Assembly (NCBI RefSeq): GCF_001644645.1
Contig: NZ_CP011390.1
Location: 1,550,001-1,614,000, forward strand
Source of the DNA: Flavisolibacter tropicus
Lineage (GTDB): Bacteria; Bacteroidota; Bacteroidia; Chitinophagales; Chitinophagaceae
DNA: 64,000 nucleotides
Direction of reading: 5' to 3'
The notes beneath the pieces are model-generated. The model had not been told where the DNA came from, ran no database searches, and saw nothing but the letters and a program-made list of their open reading frames with translations. A program made the translations under genes and the position numbers. Below, one piece after another: positions 8,728-16,789 of the stretch. How positions within the stretch are numbered: the stretch's first letter is position 1; every line of letters begins with the position of its first letter.

Positions 8728-8940
8728 TTACTTTGTTTTAGTTGTATCTACGCTAGTTTTTGCAGTATCAACGGTAGGAGCTGTAACAGTTGTGTCTACA
8801 GTAGTTGGAGCTACAGTAGCAGCTGTATCAGTAGTTACAGTTGTAGTAGTTGTAGTATCGGTAGTAGTTGTAGATTCACCACCGTTGTTACAAGCTACCA
8901 ATGTACCTGCGATAGCCGCAATTGCTAAGAACTTTTTCAT
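8728..8940 (-). CDS. small Thr-rich lipoprotein, paralogue of 30854-31075
   Basis: 70 aa from the ATG at 8940. A lipoprotein signal with lipobox LVAC (Cys at residue 17) is followed by a low-complexity tail made almost only of Thr, Asp, Val and Ala. It has no recognisable domain and is probably a surface-exposed or periplasmic disordered chain. The first 20 or so codons are nearly identical at DNA level to those at 9157 and 31075, and much of the tail matches the distant copy, pointing to recent duplication or gene conversion. It is the distal member of a three-gene lipoprotein cluster on the minus strand, 19 nt after the previous gene. Confidence 0.75.
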   Translation of the reverse strand: MKKFLAIAAIAGTLVACNNGGESTTTTDTTTTTTVTTDTAATVAPTTVDTTVTAPTVDTAKTSVDTTKTK

Positions 8941-8959
8941 TTTCAATTACTTATTATAA

Positions 8960-9157
8960 TTACTTGTGAGATGTTGTATCCTTACCTTCAACATGGTTAG
9001 TATCAGTAGTAGTTGTTGTAGTAGTTACAACTTGAGTTGTATCAGGAGCAACTGGAGTTACAACAGTTGTTGTATCTTTTGTTTCAGTTGTTTTAGATTC
9101 ATTGTTACAAGCTACTAATGTACCTGCGATAGCTGCGATTGCTAAGAACTTTTTCAT
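8960..9157 (-). CDS. small Thr-rich lipoprotein
   Basis: 65 aa. The signal sequence is MKKFLAIAAIAGTLVACNN, identical to that of its neighbour, with lipobox cysteine 17. The mature part is Thr/Val/Asp-rich with runs of Thr, without a known domain. Middle gene of the minus-strand lipoprotein cluster. Function unknown; the shared signal and differing tails suggest the signal region is being copied between paralogues. Confidence 0.75.
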   Translation of the reverse strand: MKKFLAIAAIAGTLVACNNESKTTETKDTTTVVTPVAPDTTQVVTTTTTTTDTNHVEGKDTTSHK

Positions 9158-9238
9158 GATTTGTTTGAATTTAATTGTCTTTAAATGGTTGAATTATATT
9201 ATTTCCCGGAAACGGACTAATTACGGGTTGAATCTTTC

Positions 9239-9478
9239 TTACTTTTTATGAGCTGTATCAGCCAATGCTTTATTGGCAGAATCAGTTTTATCAAAAGAAG
9301 CCTCTACCTTATTTTGTAAGCTATCAGTAGCTTGTTTAACTGAATCCACGCGTGCATCACCCGCAGAATCAATCTTTTCTAAAGCTGAATCCTTTACATC
9401 AGCCGATCCTGTATTACCAGAACTATTACAAGCTGAAATAGATGCAGCGATTACAAATAGGGCGAATAATTTCTTCAT
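9239..9478 (-). CDS. small lipoprotein with charged helical tail
   Basis: 79 aa. Signal peptide MKKLFALFVIAASISAC with lipobox cysteine 17, then an Asp/Lys/Ala/Ser-rich tail with regularly spaced DSA/DSV motifs compatible with a helix or coiled coil (residues ~30-75). It differs from the two downstream Thr-rich lipoproteins in composition. It is transcribed divergently from the ECF sigma factor gene across a 97-nt region, so it might be a target of that sigma factor; that is only positional inference. Confidence 0.72.
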   Translation of the reverse strand: MKKLFALFVIAASISACNSSGNTGSADVKDSALEKIDSAGDARVDSVKQATDSLQNKVEASFDKTDSANKALADTAHKK

Positions 9479-9575
9479 TTCACCGCGTTTAAAGGATTAA
9501 TGCCCAGATTGAAAAAAGGTAACCCACAATTTTTAAAAATTTTTTTCCCCTTGTTCGGGTTACTATTTTTAATGC

Positions 9576-10163
9576 TTGGTATTAAATCTTGATACATTGA
9601 AAGCAACGGACAACGAAATAGAATTGCTCCAGGGACTGGCTAAGGATGATAAAAAAGCGGTTGAAACGATATATAAGAACAATTATAACACGATTCAGGC
9701 ACTGATTATCAATAACAACGGTACAGCTGATGACGCTAAGGATGTGTTTCAGGAGGCTATGATTGTATTGTATCAAAAGGTAAAAACAGGCTCTTTTGAA
9801 CTTAATTGCCAGATAAAAACTTACCTCTACTCTGTTTGCCGCCGCCTATGGCTCAAACGGTTGTTACAACAAAATAAGATTTTGAGTAGCAACCATAGTC
9901 ATGAAGATCTAGTTATAGTAGACGATGACCTTGAAGAGCACGAGAAGAGAGATACGGAGTTTACCATGATGGAAAAGGCAATGAACAGCTTAGGAGAACC
10001 CTGCAAAAGCTTATTAGAAGCTTTTTACCTACAAAAAAGGCAGATGCAAGACATTGCCAGCAGCTTTGGTTACACCAATGCAGACAATGCCAAGAACCAG
10101 AAGTACAAATGCCTGATGCGATTAAAAAAATTATTCTTTACGCAGTATAAAACGGAATCCTGA
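9576..10163 (+). CDS. ECF-type RNA polymerase sigma factor
   Basis: About 195 aa. Region 2 is seen at ~residues 20-90 (DDAKDVFQEAMIVLYQKV matches the core-binding helix), and region 4 at ~130-190 (LLEAFYLQKRQMQDIASSFGYTNADNAKNQKYKCLMRLKK is broken here by length, but shows the helix-turn-helix). The reading frame has no ATG at its start: the first candidates are TTG at 9576 and TTG at 9597; the latter gives a start closer to family norms. It ends 2 nt before the protease gene, so the two are co-transcribed. Sigma factors of this group pair with a membrane protein that regulates them. Confidence 0.85.
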   Translation: MVLNLDTLKATDNEIELLQGLAKDDKKAVETIYKNNYNTIQALIINNNGTADDAKDVFQEAMIVLYQKVKTGSFELNCQIKTYLYSVCRRLWLKRLLQQNKILSSNHSHEDLVIVDDDLEEHEKRDTEFTMMEKAMNSLGEPCKSLLEAFYLQKRQMQDIASSFGYTNADNAKNQKYKCLMRLKKLFFTQYKTES

Positions 10164-10165
10164 AG

Positions 10166-11269
10166 ATGGATGACATTAAATTACTAGAAGCAGTCGAACT
10201 TTATATTTCAGGGCAAATGTCACCTGATGATCGCGTGTATTTTGAACAGCTACGCAAAACCAACCCTGAAATTGATCAGTTGGTAGTAGAACACACTTTC
10301 TTCCTACAGCAAATGAACCGCTTTGATGAAACCAAGGCGTTCAAGAGCTTGCTGAACGATACGCATACTCATTTAGCTGAAACAGGAGCTATTGCCTCCC
10401 CTACGGTGAAAGGCAAAGCCAAGGTTATTCAATTGTATAACCGTTATAAGCGTACTGCTGCCATTGCGGCTTCGATTGCTGGCATTACAGCATTGACAAT
10501 GAGTAGCTTGATTTGGTATATGTCGCCAGGAAAACAACAAAAGAATGAACTGGAATATCTAAGTGGCCAGCTCAAAGACATAAAAGACCAGACTATCATT
10601 CAAAAGCAAGAAATCAATTCTATTAAACAGAATATTGCTACTCCTGTCATCAACTATACTACCGGAGGTACGGCATTTCTGATTAATGCAAAGGGATTGG
10701 TAGTAACGAATGCTCACGTTATTAAAGATGCACGCAATATTGTAGTCCAAAACAACGAGGGTAAGGATCTTAAAGTCAAAGTGATATATAATGACATTGC
10801 CCGCGATGTAGCCATCTTAAAAATAGAAGATACTGCTTTCAAAGCGCCTACTGCCCTGCCATATGCTATCAAGAAAACAGAGCCAGAAGTTGCCGAAACG
10901 GTTTACACCTTAGGTTTCCCTAGGAACGATATGGTTTATGGCGAAGGCTATATGGCTGCGAAAACAGGCTTTAATGGCGATACACTTACCTGCCAGATAG
11001 CAATTGCCGCTAATCCAGGAAACAGTGGAGGTCCTATTTTTAACCGTAACGGTGAAGTAATTGGTATTTTAAGCGCTAAGCAAGTGAGTGCTGAAGGTGC
11101 TGTATTTGCTACACAATCTAAATACATCCACCAGGCTATAGCTGCCCTGCAGTCAGATACCGGTTATAAAAAGGTAAAACTGCCAACCTCATCTTCTATA
11201 AAAAGCTTGGATAGAACTCAACAGGTTAAAAAGATCAGCGAGTTTATCTATATGGTGAAGGTGAACTAA
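10166..11269 (+). CDS. membrane-anchored trypsin-like serine protease with anti-sigma-like N-terminus
   Basis: 367 aa. Residues 1-85 resemble the cytoplasmic part of an anti-sigma protein (short helical segment with SGQMSPDDRVYFEQL). A transmembrane helix spans ~92-115, a coiled segment follows (~120-150), and a periplasmic trypsin fold (~165-335) carries the triad: His in TNAHVI, Asp in ARDVAIL and Ser in NPGNSGGP. There is no PDZ domain, unlike the HtrA protein at 42 kb. It sits 2 nt after the sigma gene. I infer an envelope-stress module in which the protease domain senses or cleaves in the periplasm while the N-terminus holds the sigma factor; this is untested. Confidence 0.83.
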   Translation: MDDIKLLEAVELYISGQMSPDDRVYFEQLRKTNPEIDQLVVEHTFFLQQMNRFDETKAFKSLLNDTHTHLAETGAIASPTVKGKAKVIQLYNRYKRTAAIAASIAGITALTMSSLIWYMSPGKQQKNELEYLSGQLKDIKDQTIIQKQEINSIKQNIATPVINYTTGGTAFLINAKGLVVTNAHVIKDARNIVVQNNEGKDLKVKVIYNDIARDVAILKIEDTAFKAPTALPYAIKKTEPEVAETVYTLGFPRNDMVYGEGYMAAKTGFNGDTLTCQIAIAANPGNSGGPIFNRNGEVIGILSAKQVSAEGAVFATQSKYIHQAIAALQSDTGYKKVKLPTSSSIKSLDRTQQVKKISEFIYMVKVN

Positions 11270-11290
11270 GGCTGCGCGGCTGAAGCTCAG

Positions 11291-11325
11291 CTAGTCAGTG
11301 GTCAATAGTCATTAGTCATTGATCC
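11291..11325. repeat. heptad array, 5 units (NNAGTCA type)
   Basis: Five in-register 7-nt units share AGTCA or GGTCA at positions 3-7 with two variable bases. It lies 22 nt after the protease stop. Confidence 0.6.
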
Positions 11326-11366
11326 GTCACACAAAACCAGAAGATCAAAACCTCTTTATAAAACAA

Positions 11367-11397
11367 AAGCACTCCATTTAACGGGGTGCTTTTTTAT
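11367..11397 (+). terminator. intrinsic terminator of the sigma-protease operon
   Basis: Stem AAAAGCACTCC / GGGGTGCTTTT with a 7-nt loop, followed by a T-run. About 100 nt after the protease stop. Confidence 0.75.
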
Positions 11398-11761
11398 TTC
11401 CGGTTAACCAGACAGCCCGGCCTATTACCTGCATTTTAGCCAACCCTTCATAGGTTAAACCTACAATTTAAGGAACATAACTTATTATTTTCCAACCACT
11501 TACCAATTTGTTTCAACTATCCCTTTTATGGTCGTTTACAAATCGTAGCCAGATCACACTCCACTCACAAATCCTCAGTATTTATGTAGCAACTGGTTAA
11601 GAGAAGGATTTTTTTCACCCGGCAATAGTAAATAATACCACCTCCGGAATACAAAGCTGTTTGAACCATATGTAGAAAGGTGCATTAGAAGGAATCATTC
11701 TTAGCTCTTTTTCACATAAATCGACCGATTCTGCACCGTATTTCGTTCGATCCTATCTATT

Positions 11762-11827
11762 GAAGGAATATCGAAGAAGAATCGAAGGAAAATCGAAGAA
11801 AAGGGGATGAAGACCAGGCAAGGAATG
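11762..11827. repeat. tandem array with 11-nt period, 6 units
   Basis: Four consecutive 11-mers begin GAAG and end ATC or GGG (for example GAAGGAATATC), followed by two more diverged 11-mers in the same register. Purine-rich on the plus strand. Confidence 0.7.
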
Positions 11828-11920
11828 ACTAAATTCTTTAATAAGTAGCTATCTGTAGCTTGGGGCCCTGTTTTCCTTTTTCAGAAAACCTGGCATTAGG
11901 AAGGGAAAGCTCTTAAAACA

Positions 11921-11948
11921 AATAAGCACCCCTGAGGAGTGCTTATTT
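11921..11948 (-). terminator. hairpin terminator of the nucleotidyltransferase gene
   Basis: AATAAGCAC... / ...GTGCTTATT stem around CCCTGAGG; about 100 nt downstream of the minus-strand stop at 12050. Symmetrical, so it may act in both directions. Confidence 0.65.
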
Positions 11949-11980
11949 TATGTAGAAAAGATGAACTTTCGGATTTCCCT

Positions 11981-12008
11981 TTCACGTCTCACGTTTGACG
12001 TTTCACGA
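11981..12008. repeat. heptad array, 4 units (TTCACGT type)
   Basis: Four exact-register 7-mers (TTCACGT and three variants differing at one or two positions). Confidence 0.65.
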
Positions 12009-12049
12009 GCCGAGCCTTTCCTTTAGGGGATGAGCATGCGCTGCCAACC

Positions 12050-12952
12050 TTACTTCCACAATCCGTTAGGATAGGAGCCACTTTTTACCTGATTATTAAT
12101 ATTTTCAGTAACCACAGGAGCGTCTTCTTTGTAAGTAACACCAAACCATTGAGCGTTTGTAGGAATTACCTTGATATTGCCTCTACCGGTTTTAATAAAA
12201 CGATCGGCTGTATAAGGAATCAAAAACTCTGCTTTAGGGTCGCTTACATTTTGTTCTAAAAAGGTCATGAACTCTTCTTGCAAAAAGCTAAATAAAGAAG
12301 GATGGAAACACCAGAAGTTCATTGATGCTTTTGCATCTTCTGGCACTGGGTGCTTGCTGCCATCAGCTTCTTCATATACCATTTTGCCATTTTCTCTATA
12401 GAGCTTAACCCGCTCATTAATAGCCACCAGGTTATTATTCTCCCCTACTTCACAAACACCACGGCTAACAGAACCGTTTTCAGAAAGTGTTTTATTCAGC
12501 TCATAACCTACTAAGCCATACGTTTTTTCATCACATTGAGTTGTCAGGAAGTCATATGCTTTCTGAAAACCATCGCTACCATAAAAGTCATCAGCATTGA
12601 TAACGGCAAAGGGCTCGTTTACAACGGTCTTTGCACATAATATAGCGTGCGATGTACCCCAGGGCTTTTTACGATCAGCTGGTACACTAAAATCGCCTAT
12701 ATAAGCATCCATATCCTGGAAAACATATTCAGTCTTGATCTTACCATTCAGCTTAGGTTCAAAAATGGCTTTAAAGTCTTCAGCAAAATCTCTACGTATA
12801 ATAAAAACCACCTTATCAAATCCAGCGCGGATAGCATCATAGATAGAGTAATCCATAATAGTTTCACCACTGGGTCCGAACTGTTGAATTTGTTTCATGC
12901 TGCCATAGCGAGATGCCATACCAGCGGCCATAATTACTAATGTTGGTTTCAT
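12050..12952 (-). CDS. NDP-sugar-pyrophosphorylase-like nucleotidyltransferase
   Basis: 300 aa from the ATG at 12952; a second ATG at 13015 would add a 21-residue Lys/Asn-rich tail lacking in relatives. The nucleotidyltransferase signature is at the N-terminus (VIMAAGMASRYGSMKQ), followed by the metal-binding VINADDFYG at ~residue 108. It likely activates a sugar-1-phosphate with NTP in the cytoplasm; the exact sugar cannot be inferred. No sugar pathway genes are adjacent and it is flanked by a terminator, so it appears monocistronic. Confidence 0.85.
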   Translation of the reverse strand: MKPTLVIMAAGMASRYGSMKQIQQFGPSGETIMDYSIYDAIRAGFDKVVFIIRRDFAEDFKAIFEPKLNGKIKTEYVFQDMDAYIGDFSVPADRKKPWGTSHAILCAKTVVNEPFAVINADDFYGSDGFQKAYDFLTTQCDEKTYGLVGYELNKTLSENGSVSRGVCEVGENNNLVAINERVKLYRENGKMVYEEADGSKHPVPEDAKASMNFWCFHPSLFSFLQEEFMTFLEQNVSDPKAEFLIPYTADRFIKTGRGNIKVIPTNAQWFGVTYKEDAPVVTENINNQVKSGSYPNGLWK

Positions 12953-13074
12953 CTGATTATTTTTAATTAATCTGTTTTTGTTTTTTTGTTTTCCAGGCGT
13001 AGCCTGTTTGATCATTCTGGATTTATTCCGGACAATTGGCAGCGAAAATAAATAAATTCGCCTCGAGCTTCACT

Positions 13075-13977
13075 ATGCATTTTTTATCCTTTCCATCAAT
13101 TAGCGTTCAGTCGCTAAAAAATTTATACCAGCCCTTTGGCGTAAACGTAGATGTATTGCGGCTAGATCAGATCCATCCATTGGTTTCCGGCAATAAATGG
13201 TTTAAGCTGAAGGAGTATGTAAAGCAGGCGCAAGAACAAAACAAAAAGCAACTCCTCACCTTTGGTGGCGCTTTTTCTAATCATATTGTGGCTACAGCTG
13301 CGGCAGCCAAAGAATTAGGATTACAGGCCATTGGTATTATTCGTGGGGAAAGATCGCAGCAATTGTCCCACACTTTACAAGAAGCAGAAGCATTGGAAAT
13401 GGACCTGTATTTTGTTTCCAGGGAAATGTATAAGCTAAAAGAGATTCCACCTGTTGTATTTGAGCACTACGAAGGGCATGACATGCTGGTAGTGCATGAA
13501 GGCGGTTATGGTACTGCAGGCAGCATGGGAGCCGCCACCATACTTGATCATTGTGATCAGCGTAAATATAGCCATTTTATTACTGCTGTAGGCACAGGCA
13601 CCACCTTATCCGGACTGGTAAGAGCAGCAAATATTGGGCAAAAAATCATAGGTATCTCTGTATTAAAAAACGCTTTCAGCTTGATAGAAGAGATCAATGC
13701 ATTATTACCGCAACCGCTGCAAAACCGATATACACTGCTCCATGATTTTCATTTCAGAGGTTATGCTAAATCCACTCCTGAATTAATAGCATTTATGAAC
13801 CAATGGTATGCAGCTACCACTATCCCGCTGGATTTTGTATACACTGGCAAGGCCTTTTTTGCTGCCGACCAGTTAATAAAGGAAGGATACTTTGCTGAGG
13901 GAAGTAATATTTTACTAATACACAGTGGAGGATTGCAAGGCAACCGTTCCCTGCCGAAGGATTCGTTAATATTCTAA
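13075..13977 (+). CDS. PLP-dependent D-cysteine desulfhydrase / ACC deaminase-like enzyme
   Basis: 300 aa from the ATG at 13075 (a TTG at 13036 is an unlikely earlier start). Fold-type II PLP enzyme: the lysine motif is in HPLVSGNKWFKLK (~residues 36-48), with FGGAFSNHI (~64-72) and a VGTGTTLSGL glycine loop (~170). Members degrade D-cysteine or 1-aminocyclopropane-1-carboxylate to pyruvate/2-oxobutyrate and ammonia; discriminating residues are not decidable by eye. Divergent from the nucleotidyltransferase gene, followed by a separate secreted-protein gene. Confidence 0.85.
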   Translation: MHFLSFPSISVQSLKNLYQPFGVNVDVLRLDQIHPLVSGNKWFKLKEYVKQAQEQNKKQLLTFGGAFSNHIVATAAAAKELGLQAIGIIRGERSQQLSHTLQEAEALEMDLYFVSREMYKLKEIPPVVFEHYEGHDMLVVHEGGYGTAGSMGAATILDHCDQRKYSHFITAVGTGTTLSGLVRAANIGQKIIGISVLKNAFSLIEEINALLPQPLQNRYTLLHDFHFRGYAKSTPELIAFMNQWYAATTIPLDFVYTGKAFFAADQLIKEGYFAEGSNILLIHSGGLQGNRSLPKDSLIF

Positions 13978-13996
13978 TGTCTATATTCGCTCCAAT

Positions 13997-14004
13997 TATA
14001 TTTG
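13997..14004 (+). promoter_or_regulatory. -7-like box TATATTTG upstream of 14044
   Basis: Exact match to the Bacteroidota -7 consensus TAnnTTTG, 40 nt upstream of the ATG at 14044. No clear TTTG -33 box at the expected distance, so only a candidate. Confidence 0.4.
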
Positions 14005-14043
14005 CGCATCGTTTTTGCTAAAAGACCCAACAATCCTGTGTTT

Positions 14044-14757
14044 ATGAAAGGACTTATTCGCTTTTTTATTATAGCCGCCTTATCAACATCGGCTTCGTCA
14101 CTTTTTGCACAGGATACACTGCCTCATTTCTCGGCTCGTCATATTGGTAATGGACGTGTGATCATAGGATGGATGAACACATTTACCAACATTAATCAAA
14201 TCAGTATTCAACGCTCACACGATAGCTTGCAATTCTTTAAAACGATACTTACCGTAGCTGACCCAAAAGCGATCCAAAACGGCTACGCGGATAATAAAGC
14301 GCCTAATGACCATATGTTTTACCGGATCTTTTATGCCATGGAAGGTGGTTCATTTTATTTTACCCCCTCTAAAAGGCCTATACAGGATACAGCCGGAAAA
14401 ATGGCCGTGCAGCCGCTAATACCGGGTGATAAAAAAGCATCTGATACAGCCAAATCAGTTAATGGTACTACGAATGGTAACATAGCGAAGAAACCAACCT
14501 TTGTTCCTTCTTTTTATGTGTATACTAACAAAGAGGGCTATGTGTATATCAACCTGCCGGACGCAGATAGCAAAAAGTATAGCATCAAGTTTTTTGAAGA
14601 AAACAATACGCCACTTTTTGAAATAAAGCCTATTAAGGACAAGGCATTAACACTGGATAAAGCCAACTTTATTCATGCCGGCTGGTTCAACTTTGAACTT
14701 TATGACGATGACAAATTAGTAGAGCGCCACAAGTTTTACTTAAATAAAGATTTTTAA
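14044..14757 (+). CDS. secreted protein of unknown function
   Basis: 237 aa from the ATG at 14044. A type I signal peptide (RFFIIAALSTSASSLFAQD, cleavage after AQ) is followed by a beta-rich segment (~25-100) resembling a fibronectin-III-like or Ig-like strand pattern (RVIIGWMNTFTNINQISIQRS), then a Lys/Thr linker and a second beta-rich domain to the end. Not assigned to a named family. It is convergent with lipB and the two stop codons overlap by 4 nt (14754-14757), so no terminator fits between them. Confidence 0.75.
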   Translation: MKGLIRFFIIAALSTSASSLFAQDTLPHFSARHIGNGRVIIGWMNTFTNINQISIQRSHDSLQFFKTILTVADPKAIQNGYADNKAPNDHMFYRIFYAMEGGSFYFTPSKRPIQDTAGKMAVQPLIPGDKKASDTAKSVNGTTNGNIAKKPTFVPSFYVYTNKEGYVYINLPDADSKKYSIKFFEENNTPLFEIKPIKDKALTLDKANFIHAGWFNFELYDDDKLVERHKFYLNKDF

Positions 14758-15476
14758 GCAGTAGTTAATTCCACGTTGAAGACCTTTTCAAAATTCTTCT
14801 TCAACTTGCTTTTTACTTCTTCAAAATCTACTTCACGTCCTAATTCTTCTTTTATAGAGGTCACTTTTTTATTCTGTATACCACAGGGAATTATATAATT
14901 GAAGTAGTTCAAATCAGTATTTACATTCAGCGCAAAGCCGTGCATGGTAACCCAACGGCTGCAGCGTACGCCCATAGCGCAGATCTTGCGTTCCTTTCCT
15001 TTTATAAATGCATCTATCCAAACACCGGTTTCCCCTGCTGAACGTCCAGCCACAATACCATAATCCGCTAGTGTTAAAATGATCACTTCTTCCAGCTCAC
15101 GCAGATAGCGACCAATGTCTGTATAGAATTTTTCGAGGTCTAAAATGGGATAACCGACAATTTGAGCAGGGCCATGGAAAGTAATATCACCACCCCGATT
15201 TGTTTGGAAAAACTGAATGCCTTTTTCAGTACGCTCTTGCTCATTGATCAGCACATGCTCCATCTTTCCACTTTTACCTAGTGTATAAACAGGCGGATGT
15301 TCTACCAGCAGCAAATGGTGTTGAGTAGGAAGTTGAAGTGGATCAACTTTCTCATCTGAACTATGAACCATTGACTTAAGCTTCACATTATCCTGAAGTA
15401 GCTTTTCCTGATAGTCCCAGGCCGACTGATAATCCATTTTTCCCAGGTCCTGAAAATGCACTGCTTGTTTTTCCAT
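14754..15476 (-). CDS. lipB: lipoyl(octanoyl) transferase
   Basis: 240 aa from the ATG at 15476. Transfers octanoyl groups from acyl carrier protein to lipoyl domains. Motifs: LVEHPPVYTLGKSG (~residues 52-65), RGGDITFHGPAQIVGYPI (~93-110), the catalytic-lysine region where ICAMGVRCSRWVTMHGFALN contributes the cysteine segment and His (~155-175), and the CGI triplet (~190) typical of LipB. No lipA adjacent. Divergent from rluD over 47 nt. Confidence 0.93.
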   Translation of the reverse strand: MEKQAVHFQDLGKMDYQSAWDYQEKLLQDNVKLKSMVHSSDEKVDPLQLPTQHHLLLVEHPPVYTLGKSGKMEHVLINEQERTEKGIQFFQTNRGGDITFHGPAQIVGYPILDLEKFYTDIGRYLRELEEVIILTLADYGIVAGRSAGETGVWIDAFIKGKERKICAMGVRCSRWVTMHGFALNVNTDLNYFNYIIPCGIQNKKVTSIKEELGREVDFEEVKSKLKKNFEKVFNVELTTA

Positions 15477-15509
15477 AACAGGATGCAAATTTACAGTCTT
15501 CTGAGTCGT

Positions 15510-15517
15510 TATTTTTG
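15510..15517 (+). promoter_or_regulatory. -7-like box TATTTTTG before rluD
   Basis: Matches TAnnTTTG. The last base is 7 nt before the start codon at 15524, so the predicted transcript start would fall within 1-2 nt of the ATG. Confidence 0.4.
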
Positions 15518-15523
15518 CAAACA

Positions 15524-16588
15524 ATGAATCAGGAACAGGAACTCCCCGAAAATATAGAAAACGCCGAGAGCAGTGATGAACTGTATGAGCGATTCCAATT
15601 CAAGATCGATAAAGGCCAGGAGCCCTTTCGGATCGATAAGTTTTTAATGGGCCGTATAGAAGGGGCCACGCGTAATAAACTGCAACAGGCCATCAATACC
15701 GGTATGGTACTGGTAAATGGCAAGGAAGTAAAGCAGAATTACAAGATCAAGCCCCTTGATGAAATCATTGTGTATTCAGATGTATCGCCGGAAAGCACGG
15801 ACGTAGTGCCAGAGAAAATGGACCTGAATATCGTGTATGAAGACGACGACTTGATGATCATCAACAAACCGGCTGGCATGGTGGTTCACCCCGGCAGCGG
15901 TAATTACACTGGCACCTTACTAAATGGGGTGGCGTATTACCTGCAACAAAAGAATCCAGAGATCAGCGAAGAAACCCTTCCACGGTTTGGATTGGTACAC
16001 CGTATAGATAAAAACACCAGCGGACTGCTAGTGCTGGCCAAAACCGACAAAGCTATGCGCCACCTGGCCAAGCAGTTCTTTGACCACACCGTTAAGCGTC
16101 AATATGTAGCCTTAGTATGGGGTGAAGTAGAACAAGATAGCGGCACTGTGATTGCCCATGTGGGTCGACACCAACGCTTCCGCAAGCTATTTGCGGCCTA
16201 CCCGGATGGTGAACATGGTAAAGAAGCTATTACACACTATAAAGTTATAGAGCGTTTGAACTATGTAAGCGTTATTCAATGCGTATTGGAAACCGGGCGT
16301 ACACACCAGATCCGTGTGCATATGAAACACCTGGGCCACCCGCTTTTCAACGACGACTTCTACGGCGGTGACCGCATTGTAAAAGGAACTGTTTATACCA
16401 AGTACAAACAGTTTGTAGAAAATTGTTTTGCTATTTGCACCCGTCAGGCTTTACATGCCAAAACGTTAGGTTTTGTACACCCTACTACCGGCAAGGAAAT
16501 GTTCTTTGATACAGAAGTGGCTGAGGATATTAAAGCGGTAATAGAGAAGTGGAGAAACTATACGGCACCTAAAAACTATGAGAGCTAA
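15524..16588 (+). CDS. RluA-family 23S rRNA pseudouridine synthase (RluD-like)
   Basis: 354 aa from the ATG at 15524. An N-terminal acidic extension (~1-25) precedes an S4 RNA-binding domain (~30-80), then the pseudouridylate synthase domain with the catalytic motif HRIDKNTSGLLVLAK (~165-180; Asp is the nucleophile), and RTHQIRVHMKHLGHPL (~262-277). It isomerises uridines in large-subunit rRNA. A TATTTTTG -7-like box lies only 7 nt before the ATG, suggesting a very short or absent 5' leader. The gene ends at a GC-rich repeat element. Confidence 0.9.
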   Translation: MNQEQELPENIENAESSDELYERFQFKIDKGQEPFRIDKFLMGRIEGATRNKLQQAINTGMVLVNGKEVKQNYKIKPLDEIIVYSDVSPESTDVVPEKMDLNIVYEDDDLMIINKPAGMVVHPGSGNYTGTLLNGVAYYLQQKNPEISEETLPRFGLVHRIDKNTSGLLVLAKTDKAMRHLAKQFFDHTVKRQYVALVWGEVEQDSGTVIAHVGRHQRFRKLFAAYPDGEHGKEAITHYKVIERLNYVSVIQCVLETGRTHQIRVHMKHLGHPLFNDDFYGGDRIVKGTVYTKYKQFVENCFAICTRQALHAKTLGFVHPTTGKEMFFDTEVAEDIKAVIEKWRNYTAPKNYES

Positions 16589-16592
16589 CGGA

Positions 16593-16626
16593 GGCCCTCC
16601 TAAATCCTCCTTAAGGGAGGACTTCG
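16593..16626 (+). repeat. GC-rich intergenic element, copy A
   Basis: Begins GGCCCTCCTAAATCCTCC and folds back on GGGAGGACTT; 4 nt after the rluD stop. Inverted partner at 16756-16789. Confidence 0.65.
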
Positions 16627-16666
16627 CCACCATACAGAACCACAAGTACAAACAGCACTATATAAG

Positions 16667-16699
16667 AATAGCACTCCTACAAGCGGAGTGCTATTTTGT
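16667..16699. terminator. terminator between rluD and the secreted-protein gene
   Basis: Perfect 11-bp stem AATAGCACTCC / GGAGTGCTATT with a 7-nt loop and T-rich 3' flank; centred between the two GC-rich elements. Confidence 0.75.
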
Positions 16700-16755
16700 T
16701 TGTTGACTTAAATGTAAAAGAAATGTGCGCTGTTAAGCTGGCTTCTGTGCCTTGG

Positions 16756-16789
16756 GTCCCTCCCCCTTCGGGGGAGCTGGAGGGGGCCG
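16756..16789 (-). repeat. GC-rich intergenic element, copy B (inverted to copy A)
   Basis: On the minus strand it begins GCGGCCCCCTCCAGCTCCCC and continues CGAAGGGGGAGGG. It directly abuts the stop codon of the minus-strand gene at 16790. Confidence 0.65.

Larger units (their letters stand above)
11270..12049. other. 780-nt intergenic region without a gene
   Basis: Contains a heptad array (11291-11325), a plus-strand terminator (11367-11397), an 11-nt-period array (11762-11827), a second hairpin terminator (11921-11948) and another heptad array (11981-12008). I see no convincing ORF, tRNA or known RNA in the remaining ~350 nt (11400-11760). Confidence 0.6.
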
